From contig CM038222.1 of NCBI GenBank assembly GCA_021442155.1, forward strand, positions 17,453,908-17,517,907: a DNA stretch of 64,000 nucleotides. The letters are read 5' to 3'. How positions within the stretch are numbered: position 1 is the first letter of the stretch; the number at the start of each line of letters is the position of its first letter. The translations under genes were made by a program, and so were the position numbers. Positions 46,101 through 57,081 of this stretch are shown here, piece after piece. The notes beneath the pieces are model-generated. The model ran no database searches. It worked only from the letters and a program-made list of their open reading frames with translations, and had not been told where the DNA came from. This DNA is from Cymbidium sinense (taxonomy: Eukaryota; Streptophyta; Magnoliopsida; Asparagales; Orchidaceae).

Positions 46101-49100
46101 ACGTCACTTCCACGGGACGCCCTAGCATTAACACAATGATTTAAAGGATTCATGTCATGATTATTTCGACAAGATAAATAAAACCTAAACCCTAATCTAA
46201 AAAAAATAAACCTAAAATAAACAAAATAAAATAAGCATAAGCCTAAAATAAAATCAACTAAAGCAAAATAGATAAAATTTCAACTAAATTAGCTAAATAA
46301 AATAAAATATACTAAAAATAAACCTATACTTAAACAAAAAAATAATACCAAAAAATAAACCTAAAATGAAAACCTAAAACCTAAACCTAAAAATAAAAAT
46401 AAAACCTAAACTTAAAAAAATAAAATAAAAATAAAACTGAACTAAAAAATAAACATAAACCTAAACCTAATCGAAGAAAATAAGCTAAAATAAAAAACCT
46501 AAACTAAAAAATAAACTAAAATAAAAAACCTAAATAAAAATAAATAAACCTAAAGTAAATAAACTAAACTAAATAAAATTTTAAAATAAAACTAAATAAA
46601 CATAAAAAATAAAATAAACCAAAATAAATAAAAAATAAACTAAACAAACCTAAACCTATCGGTTTACTTAAGTTAAAAAAAAAACTCCTAAACCCTAAAA
46701 CCCAAACCCTAAACCTTAAACCCTTAACCATAAATGCTAAAACTAACCCAAATCACTAAACCCTAAACCTACAATCCTAAAAAACCCTAAACCCAAACTG
46801 ATCCTAAAACCTAAACTGTAAACCCTAAGCCTAAACTTAACCCTAGCCTAAACCTTAAACCCTAAACCTTAAACCCAAAACTAATCTTAAACCCTAAAGC
46901 TTAAACCCTAAACCTCAAATACTAAATCATAAACTAACCCTAAAACCTAAGCTAAACCTAAAGCCTAAACCTTAAACACTAAACCATAAACCCTAAATCC
47001 TAAATTGCAAAAATCTTAAACCTTAAACCCTAAACCCTGATCCCTAAAACCCTAATCGCTAAACCCTAAACCCTAAATCCTAAACCATAAACCCTAAACC
47101 TTAACCACTAAACATAAAAAAACCATAAACCCTAAAAAGCTAAAAACCTAAACCTAAACTAAATAAAACCTAAAAATAAATAAATAAAAAAATCTAAACA
47201 AAAATAATATAAAAAATAAAATAAAATAAAAACATAAATTTAAACTTAATCCTAAACCTAAACCAAAACCTAAAACTAAAAACAAAATAAAATAAAAAAT
47301 CAAAACTAAAGTAAAATAAAATAAATAATAACCTAAACTAAATTAAAAAATAAATAACCTAAATAAAATTAAAAACTAAACCTAAAATAGAAATAAAAAA
47401 AACCTAAAATAAAATAAAATAAAAATTAAATAAAAATCTAAGCCTAAACAACAAACCTAAAATTAAATAAAAAATAAAACCTAAACACTAAACTAAAAAA
47501 ATCCTAAACTTAAAATAAAAATAAAATAAACCTAAAACTAAACTAAACTAGAATAAATAAATCCTAAACCAAAACCTAAATAAACAAAACCTAAACCTAA
47601 ACTAAATAAAATAAAATAAACTAATAATAAACCTAAACCTAAACTGTAAAAAACCTAAAAATAAACCTAAAATAAAAACCTAAAACTTAAACCTAAAAAA
47701 TTAAAATAAAAACATAAACCTGAACCTAAAAATTAAAATTAAAATAAAACTAAACTAAAAAATAAACCTAAACCTAAACCTAAACATGAAAATCCTAAAT
47801 TAAAATAAATAAACCTAAAATAAATAAACTAAGCTAATTAAATAGAAAAATAAACCAAACTTAAAATAAAAAAACTAAAATAAATAAAAAAAACTAAATA
47901 AACCTAAACTTATAAGTTTACTTAATTTAAATAAATAAAAAAATTAAGAAATATTTAAAAATTTTTAAAAATAAATTCTAACCCTAAACCCTAAAATAAT
48001 CCCTAAACACTAAACTCTAAAGCCTAAACCCTAACCCCTAAACCCTAAAACCCTAAACCCTAAACCCTAAACCTTAAAACCTACAATCCTAAACCCTAAA
48101 CCCTAAACCCAAAACCATAAAAACCTAAAAACCTATACCTAAACTAAATAAAACCTAAAAATAAAATAAATAAAAAACCTAAACCTAAATAGAATAAAAT
48201 AAAAATAAAAACCTAAACCTAAACCTAAAAATAAAATAAAAAATAAAAAATAAAAACTAAACTCAAATAAAATAAATAAAAACTTAAACTAAACTGAAAC
48301 ATATAATAAACCTAAAAATAAAAAAAAACATAAATAAAATAATAACTAAATGTAAAATAAAAATAAAATAAAACTAAAATAAAATAAAATAAAAATAAAA
48401 TAAAAGCCTAAGCCTAAAAAATAAACTAAAAAATAAAACCTAAAAATAAATAAAAAATAAAATTTAAATCCAAAACAAAAAATAAACCTAAACCTAAATT
48501 AAAATAAGCTAAACTAAAATAAATAAAACCTAAACCTAGACCTAAAATAAACTAAACCTAAACCCTAAACTAGTTAAAATAAAATAAACTAAATATAAAC
48601 CTATACATAAACTAAAAAATAAAACCTAAAATGAACCTAAAATCAAAAGCTAAAAGCTAAACCTAAATAAATAAAATAAAAACCTAAACTTAAAATAAAA
48701 AAATAGAACCTAAACCTAAAAAAAGGAAATAAAAATAAAACTAAACTAAGAAATAAACATAAACCAAAACCTAAATGAAAAAAAAAATAAACTAAAATAA
48801 AATATCTTAACTAAAATAAAAAACCTAAAATAAATAAACAAAACTAAATAAAAATGACAAATAAACCTAAATAAAAATAAAAAGTTAAATTAAATTAAAT
48901 TAACAAAAAATAAACTAAATAAACATAAACTTGCCAGTTTACTTAATTTAAAAGAAAAAAAATGCTAAAACCTGAACCTTAAACCCAATGCCTTAAATCC
49001 TAAGCCATAAACCCTAAACCCTAAACCCTAAGACTAACCCTAAACCTTAAACACTAAACCTACAACCCTAAACTTACAACCCTAAACCCGAAACACTAAA

Positions 49101-49963
49101 CCCTAAACTTTAAACTATAAACTAACACTAAACTCTAAACCCTAAATCCTAAACCCTAAGCCATAAACCATAAACCCTAAAAACTTAAAAACCTAAACCT
49201 AAACTAAATAAAACCTAAAAGTAAAATAAATAAATAAAAACTTGAACCTAAATAAAATAATAAAATTAAAAAAATAAAACCTACAATAAAACTTGTACCT
49301 AAACCTAAACTTAAAAATAAAATAAAATAAAAAATATAAACTAAAGTAAAATAAAATAAATAAAAACCAAAACTAAACTAAAAAAATAAAATAAACCTAA
49401 AAATAAAACACTTAAATATAATAAAAACTAAACATAAAACAAAAAAATAAACTTAAAAGAACCTAAACATAAAAAAACTTAAACCCTAAACTAAAAATAA
49501 AAATCCAAAACCAAAAATAAATAAAATAAAATAAACCTAAACGTAAACTAAAATAAACTAAAGTAAATAAAATCTAAAACTAAACCTAAATTAAAGTAAA
49601 CTTAAATCCCAAACTAAATAAAATAAAATATACTAAAAATAAACCTATACTTAAACTAAAAAATAAAACCAAAAAATAAACATAAAAAACCTAAAACCTA
49701 AACCTCTGAATAAAAAATAAAACCTAAACCTAAAAAATAAACTAAAAATAAAACTAAACTAAAAAGTAAAAATAAACCTAAACCTAAACCAAGAAAATAA
49801 ACTAAAATTAAAAATTGAACCAAAAAAATAAGCTAAAATAAAAAACCTAAACTAAAATAAATAAACTAAACTAAATAAAATTAAAAAATATTCCTAAATA
49901 AAAATAAAAAATTAAACAAACTAAAATAAATAAAAAATAAACTAACAAAACCTAAACCAATCA

Positions 49964-51030
49964 GTTTACTTAATTAGAAAAAACCCTAAATCCTAACCCT
50001 GAAAAACCTAAACCCTAAATACTAAACCTTATACCCTAAGCCTTAAACCCTAAAACTAACCTCAAATCCTAAACCTTAAACTTACAACCCTAATCCTTAA
50101 ACCCTAAAAGACCCTAAACTCTAAACCCTAAACCATAAACCCTAAAACTTAAACCCTAAACCTTAAACCCTAAAACTTAAACCCTAAACCCTAGTCTTTA
50201 AACCCTAAACCCTAAACCCTAAAGAGCTAAAAACATAAACCTAAACTAAATAAAACCTAGAAATAAAATAAATAAAAAAACCTAAACCAAAATAAAATAA
50301 AAGCTAACACATAAACTTAAACCTAAACCTAAACCTAAGCCTAAAAGGAAAATAAAATAATAAATAAAAACTAAGTTAAAATAAAATAAACACAAACCTA
50401 AAGTAATCTAAAAAATAAAAACCCTAAATAAAATTAAAACTAAACTTAAAATAAAAATTAAATAAACCTAAAATAAAATAAAATAAAAATTATATAAAAA
50501 CCTCAACATAAAAAATAAACCAAAAAAATAAAAACCTAATCTTAAAATAAAAATAAAATAAACCTAAACCTAAACATAAAATAAAGCAAACTGAACTAAA
50601 ATAAATAAAATCTAAACCTAAACTAAAAATAAACTAAACCTAAACCTAAACCCGAACTTAATAAAATAAAAAAAACTAAAAATAAACCAAAACCTAAACT
50701 AAAAAATAAAACCTAATAATAAACTAAAAATAAAATCCTAAAACCTTAACCTAAAAAATCAAATCAAAATCAAAACCTAAACCTAAAAATAAAAAATAAA
50801 ACCTAAACTTAAAAAATAAAATAAAAATATAACTCAACTAAAAAATAAACCTAAACCAAAACCTAAAAAAATAAACTAAAATAAAAAACCTAAACTAAAA
50901 TAAATAAACCTAAAATAAGTACACTAAACTTAATTAAAACAAAAATGAACATAAATAAAAATAAAAAATAAAATAAACTAAATTAAATAGAAAAATAAAC
51001 TAAATAATCTAAATAAACCTAAACCTACTA
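49964..51030 (+). repeat. Representative plain satellite unit, 1067 bp
   Basis: Anchor A lies at 49964-49975, then a telomere-like block to about 50220 with the variant CTTACAACCCTAAT at 50081, anchor B at 50225, and the AAATAAA/CCTAAA body to 51030. The body contains phrases that recur in order in other units, such as AAAACTAAATAAAAACCTAA early and AAATAAGCATAAACCTAAAC-like text late. The + strand of this unit contains almost no G. Confidence 0.75.
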
Positions 51031-52343
51031 GTTTACTTAATTTAAAAAAAAATACTAAACCCTAATCCATAAGCTACCCATAAACCCTAAGCCCTAAACC
51101 CCAAAAACCCTAAACTATAAAGCCAAAACACTAAACTCTTAACCGTAAATCTTAAACCTATCCCTAAACCCTAATCCCTAAACCCTAAAACCCTAAACTC
51201 TAAAAATTTTAAACCTTAAAACCAAAACCATAAAAACCTAAAAACCTAAACCTAAACTAAATAAAACCTAAAAATATAAAATATAAAAAAAAATCTAAAC
51301 TTAAATATAATAATAAAATGAAATAAAATAGAAACCCAAACTAAAACTAAAATGTAAACCTAAACTTAAAAATAAAATAAAATAAACTAATCAAAATAAA
51401 TTATAATAAAATAAATAATAACATAAACAAAATAAAATAAAATAAAATAAACCTAAGAATAAAAGACCTAAATAAAAAAATTTGAACATAAAATAAAAAT
51501 AAAATAAACCTAAGATAAAATAAAATAAAAACTAAATAAAAAATTTAAACCTAAAAAGTATAACCTAAAAATAAAACCTAAAAATAAATAAAAAATAAAA
51601 CCTAAACTTTAAACTATAAAAAAACCTAAACCAAAAATAAAAAAATAATAATAAAATATTCCTAGACCTAAACTAAAATAAATAAAACCTAAACCTAAAC
51701 CTAAGCCTAAAGCTAAACTAAATAAAATAAAATAAACTAAAAATAAATATAAACTAAAAAAAAAACTTAAAAACAAACCTATAATAAAAACCTAAAACCT
51801 AAAATTAAATAAATAAAATAAAAATGTAAACCTAAACCTAAAAATTAAAATTAAAACCTAAACTTAAAAAATAAAAATAAAAAACTCTATAAAAATTAAC
51901 CTTATCCTAAACCTAAACCTAAAAAAGAAACTAAAATAAAAGTTAAACAAAAATTAAGAAACCTAAAATAAATAAACTAAATAAAAATAAAAAATTAACC
52001 TAAATAAAAATAAAAAATAAAGTAAACTAAAATAAATAAAAAATAAACTAAATATACTAAATAAACCTAAACCTACCAGTTTACTTAATTTTTTTTAAAA
52101 AAAACTTAAATTCTAAATCCTAATCCCTAATCCTTAAACCCCAAACCCAAAATACTAAAAAACTTAAACCTTAAATCCTAAACCATAACCTTAAACCCTA
52201 AAAACCTAAACCCTAAGCTCTAAACCCTAAACCCTAACTCTAAACCCTAAACCCAAAACCCTAAACCCTAAACCGAAATGTAAAGTAACTAAATAAATTA
52301 AAAAATAAACCTAAACCAAATAAACCTAAACATAAACCCTAGG

Positions 52344-52838
52344 AATGGCCAAAACCTTGACATCAAAAACATCACCGTCAACCAGGCTCACTCTATATCT
52401 AGTAGTGGAGGCAATGGTAGACGTGGCAGTTATCGTAGTGGTGGTGGTTGATTTGGAGGTGCTGGTGGATATGGAGGTGGTGGATGGAGCAGTGGTGGTT
52501 ATGTAGGCGGGAGGGGTGACAGAGGTTACAACTGTGGTGGAGGTAGAGGCAAAGATCGGGGATATAATGGTGGATCCCGCTACTCGAGAGGTTGGGGTGG
52601 TTCTGATGGGAACTGGAAAAACTGAAGAATGGCCAATCCGATCTACTACTTATGGAATTTTATCTTTTTAATAGAGACAATTCTAGTTATCTAGGGTTTT
52701 TTATTTGCTCTATGCGTGCTCATTTTTTATCTATGTCATCGCTTGTGCCTTTGAGAACTTAGTGTGTTACTTGGTTGATGAAATTAAAAAGAAGAAATGA
52801 TGAATCTAAATTTGTTCTCTATTAGAAAAAACTACAAA
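52344..52838 (+). pseudogene. GRP gene 3' fragment, copy 6
   Basis: The frame from AAT 52344 reads NGQNLDIKNITVNQAHSISS, then GNGRRGSYRSGGG, one TGA, FGGAGGYGGGGWSSGGY, RGDRGYNCGGGRGKDRGYNGG and GWGGSDGNWKN to TGA at 52623-52625. The premature TGA stands where other copies have GGA or GGG. It keeps the Gln at codon 3 and the Trp near the end, so it is free of the stops that mark copies 1-2 and 3-4. The usual flank AAGTAACTAAATAAATTAAA lies upstream (about 52276). The UTR runs to about 52838. The next unit also bears a GRP fragment. Confidence 0.84.
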
Positions 52839-54032
52839 CCCTAAAAATAAAAATAAATATAATAAAATCCTAACCCTAAACCATAAACCCTAACATTAAC
52901 CCTAAACCCTAAACCCTAAGCACTAAACCTGAACCCTAAACCTTAAACCTAAATGTTAAACCATAAACATTAAACCCTAAAAACCCTAAATCATAGACCC
53001 TAAGCCCTTAACCATAAAACCCTAAACCATAAACCCTAAATCATAAAACCTAAACCCTAAACCCTAAACCATAAACCCTAAATTAATAAAACCTAAGCCT
53101 AAACTAAATAAAATTATAAAAAACATAAACCAAAATAGAATAATAAAATAAAATAAAATAAAATAGAAACTATAATCGAAACTTAAACCTAAACCTAAAA
53201 AAAACTAATAATAAAATAAAATAAATAAAAACCTAATCTAAATTAAAAAAAATAAAAAACCTAAATAAAATAAAAAGTAAAACTAAAATAAAAATAAATT
53301 AAACATGAAATAAAATAAAATAAAAACTAAATAAAAACTTAATCCTAAAAAGTAAACCTAACAATAAAACCTAAAAAAAAAAAAAAAGAAAACCTAAATC
53401 ATGAACTACAAAAAAACCTAAACCTAAAATAAAAATAAAATAAATAAATTAAAAAAACATAAATCTAAAGTAAAATAAATTGAACTAAAATAAATAAAAC
53501 CTAAACCTAAACTAAAAAAAATTAAATAAACTAAAAGTAAACGTAAACTACCTAAAAATAAATCAAAAGTAAAAACCTAAAACTTAAACCTAAAAAAATA
53601 AAATAAAAACCTAAAACTAAAAATAAACTAAAATAAAAAATCTAAACTAAAATAAAAAACTAAACTAAATAAAAATAAAAATAAACCTAAATAAAAATAA
53701 AATATAAACTAAATATACTAAATAAACATAAACGTACGAGTTTAATTAATTTAAAAAAAAAGACCCTTAAACCTTAAATCCTAAACCCTAAACCCTAAAC
53801 CCCAAACCCAAAACCCAAAACCTACAACCCTAAACTCTAAACCCTAAAAAACCCTTAACTCTAAACCCTAAACCCTAACCATAAATAATAAAACCCTAAA
53901 ACCTAAGCCCTAAATCATAAACATTAACCCTAAACCCTAAACCCAAAACCCCAAACCCTAAACCTAAACCTAAAGTAACTAAATAAATTAGAAAATAAAC
54001 TTAAACCTTATAAACCTAAACATAAACATTAA

Positions 54033-54520
54033 GATGGGAAAAAACCTTTACTGCAAGAACATCACCATCAAACAGGCTCAGTCTAGATCTGGCAATGGAG
54101 GCAAAGGCAAAGGTGGAAATTATCGCAATGGTGGTTGGGGATCTAGAGGTACTGGTGGATATGGAGGTGGTGGTCGAAGCAGGGATGGTTATGAAAGCGG
54201 GAGGAGTGATGGAGGTTACAACTATGGTAGTGGTAGAGGGGAGATCGGGGATATGATGGTGGTTCCGCTACTTGAGAGGTCGAGATGGTTTTGATGGGAA
54301 CCGGAGAAACTAAAGAACGATTGATCTGATCTGCTGCTTATGGAACAGTGTCTTTACAGTAGAGAATCTTCTAGTTATCTAGGGTGTTTGATTTGTTCTA
54401 TGCAAGCTCATTTTTTGTCTATGTCATCACTTGTGTCTTAGAGAACTAAGTGTGTTAATTAGTTGATGAAATGAAAAAGAAGAAATGTTGAAATTTAATT
54501 TGTTCTCTATTAAAAAAACC
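54033..54520 (+). pseudogene. GRP gene 3' fragment, copy 7
   Basis: The fragment starts at AG|ATGGG with one A missing relative to the AATGGG of other copies. The GRP frame is MGKNLYCKNITIKQAQSRSG, then GGNYRNGGWGSRGTGGYGGG and GYNYGSGRG. A one-base loss within the GRDRGYDGG motif near 54240 shifts the frame, and the rest (GSDGNRRN) is read in another frame. The ATG at 54034 is in the GRP frame by chance of the deletion, giving an 86-codon open frame. That frame lacks the RRM core and ends out of frame, so I do not treat it as a gene. The UTR variant is CTAGGGTGTTTG near 54380. Confidence 0.83.
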
Positions 54521-57081
54521 CTGAACCCTAAACCAAAACTTTAACCCTAAACATAAAACTTAAACCCTACACACTAAAAACTAAAAAAATAACCCTACCC
54601 CAAATGCAAAACCCTAACACTAACCCTAAATCCTAAACTTGAACCCTAAAACTGAACCCTAAACCTAAAACTTAAACCCTAAACCCTAAACTTTAAACCC
54701 TAAACCCTAAATTAACCCTAAACTCTAAACCTTAAACCCTAAACCCTAAAAAGCTAAAAACCTACACCAAAATTAAATAAAATCTAAAAAAAAAATAAAT
54801 AAAATAAGCTAAAATAAAATGAAAATAAAATAGAAAATAAAATAAAAACATAAACTAAAAGTTAAACCTAAACCTAAACCTAAACCTAAACCTTAACCTA
54901 AACTTAAACTTAAACCTAAACTTAAAAAGAAAAGAAAATAAAAAATAAAAACTAAATTAAAATAAAATGAATAAAAACATAAACTAAACTAAAAAATAAA
55001 AACCTAAATAAAATAAAAATTAAACCGAAAATAAAATAAAATTAAAATAAACCTAAATAAAATAAAATAAAATAAAAACTAAATAAAAACCTAAACCTAA
55101 AAAAAAAATCTAAAAAAAAATAAAAAATAAAACTTGAACCCTATACTAAAAAGAACATAAACCTAAAATAAATATAAAATAAACCTAAACCAAAACTAAA
55201 CTAAAACAAATAAAACATAAACTTAAACCTAAAATAAACTAAACTTAAACTTAAACCTAAACTAAATAAAATAAAATAAAATAAAAACTAACCTAAATCT
55301 AAACTAAAAAAATAGAACCTAAAATAAACCTTAAATAAAAAATTAAAACCTAAATCAAGAAAATAAAATAAAAACCTAAACCAAAACTTAAAAATAAATT
55401 AAAACCTAAACCTAAATAATAATAAAAAATTAAACATAAAAAATAAACCTAAACCTAAACTTAAACCTAAAAAATAAACTAAAATAAAAAACCTAAAATA
55501 AAATAAATAAACTTAAAAGAAATAAACAAAACTAAATTGAAATAAAAATAAACCTAAATAAAAGTACAATATAAACTAAATATACTTGAACCTTCTAGTT
55601 TACTTAATTTAAAAAATAAAAAAATGTAAAAAACAATATAAAAAACCCTAATCCTAAACCCTAAACCCTAAATCTTAATCCTACAACCCTAAACCCTAAA
55701 CCTACCCTAAAACCCTAAATCCTAAACACAAAACCCTAAACCCTAAACCCTAAACTCGAAACCATAAACCATAAATCCTAAAAACTTGAAAACCTTAAAA
55801 CCTAAACCTAAACTAAATAAAACATAAAAATAAAATAAATAAATAAATCTAAACCAAATCAAAATAAAAAATAAAATGAAATAAAAACCTAAACTAAAAC
55901 CTAAACCTAAACCCAAACCTAAACATAAACCTAAAAATAAAAAAAATAAAACTAAAATAAAATAAAATAAATAAAAACCTAAACTAAACTAAAAAATAAA
56001 TAAAGCTAAAAATAAAAATCCTAAATAAAATTAAACCCAAGCATAAAAAAAATAAAATAAACCTAAAATAAAATATAATAATAACTAAATAAAAACTTAA
56101 ACCTAAAAAATAAACCTAAAAATAAATAAAAAATAAAACCTAAACCCTAAACTAAAAAAAACCTAATCCAAAAACAAACTTAATCCTAAACTAAAATACG
56201 CTAAAATAAAATAAAGAAAACCTAAAATAAACTAAAGCTAAACCCTAAAATAAATAAAATAAAATAAACAAAAAATAAACCTAAACTAAAAAATAAAACC
56301 TAGAAATAAACCTAAAATAAAAACCTAAAATCTAAGCCTAAGAAAAAAAAATAAAACCCTAAACCTAAAACTAAAAATAAAAAATAAAACCTAAACCTCA
56401 AAATAAAATAAAAATAAAAATAAACTAAAAAATAAACCTAAATCTAAACCTAAAAAATAAACTAAAATAAAAGGCCTAAACTAAAATAAATAAACCTAAA
56501 ATAAATAATCAAAATAAAATAAAAATACAAATAACCTAAATAAAACATATAAAATAAAATAAACTAAAATAAATAAAAATAAATTAAATAAACCTAAACC
56601 TACTTATTTACTTAATTTTTTTTAAAAAAACCTAAACCCTAAATCCTAAACCCTAAACCCTAAACTTAACACCTAAACATACAACCCTAAATCATAAATG
56701 CTAAACCCTAAACACTAAAGTTGAAACCCTAAACTAACCCTAAAGCTTAAACTTTAAACCCTAAACCCTAAAGCTAAACTCTAAACCTTAAACCCTAAAC
56801 CCTAAACCCTAACCCTAAACTCTAAATGCTAAGTTGTATACCCTAAACCATAAATCGTAAAACCTAAACATTAAACCCTAAACCCTAAACTCTAAACTGT
56901 AAACCCTAAACCATAAAACCTAACCTAAATGCACCCCTCCTCATTCTCCCCTGTGACACTGGTGATTTTTTCCCATTCATCGATGCATTCCCATCTCACA
57001 TTTTTGGTGGATCCTTCATCATTCTCAATTATTTTCTGGATCCTTTTCAATCTCTAGCCACTTGCATGATGTGTCTCTTGT

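Larger units (their letters stand above)
43094..46173 (-). mobile_element. RTE-clade LINE, copy B, nearly full length, broken
   Basis: This is a second member of the RTE family seen at 5166-8169, with the same orientation, ends and order. The 3' end at the left is (CAA)n followed by CCCACTAGGTGGGGTCGGCT, well known at the ends of plant RTE elements. The 5' edge is near 46173, just beyond ATTCATGTCATGAT, which both copies share. It is about 3.08 kb and slightly more complete than copy A, keeping about 50 bp that copy A lost in the pre-RT segment. The flanks differ from those of copy A, so two separate insertions are more likely than duplication of one. I found no clear target-site duplication. 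Confidence 0.86.
46174..56931 (+). repeat. Telomere-derived satellite array, block 4
   Basis: This is the most regular block. Anchor A starts at 46662 (TTAAGTT variant), 47916, 48937, 49964, 51031, 52079, 53740 (variant), 55598 and about 56605. The intervals are 1254, 1021, 1027, 1067, 1048, 1661, 1858 and about 1007 bp. The two long intervals are the two consecutive GRP units. Anchor B is seen at 47138, 50225 and 54752, and in variant form near 48120, 49170, 51235 and 55785. Telomere-like blocks include 46685-47130, 47975-48115, 48965-49170, 49980-50220, 51055-51200, 52860-53070, 53760-53960, 54520-54750, 55640-55770 and 56630-56930. There is no gene outside the GRP pieces. Confidence 0.87.

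Noticed and set aside
43094..46173. Possibility that this RTE copy is still autonomous
   Set aside because: Its ORF is broken in several places and the RT active site reads FAGD instead of FADD.
54034..54294. 86-codon ATG frame in GRP copy 7 as a small functional Gly-rich gene
   Set aside because: The ATG arises from a one-base loss in AATGGG, the RRM core is absent, and the frame shifts before the natural C-terminus.
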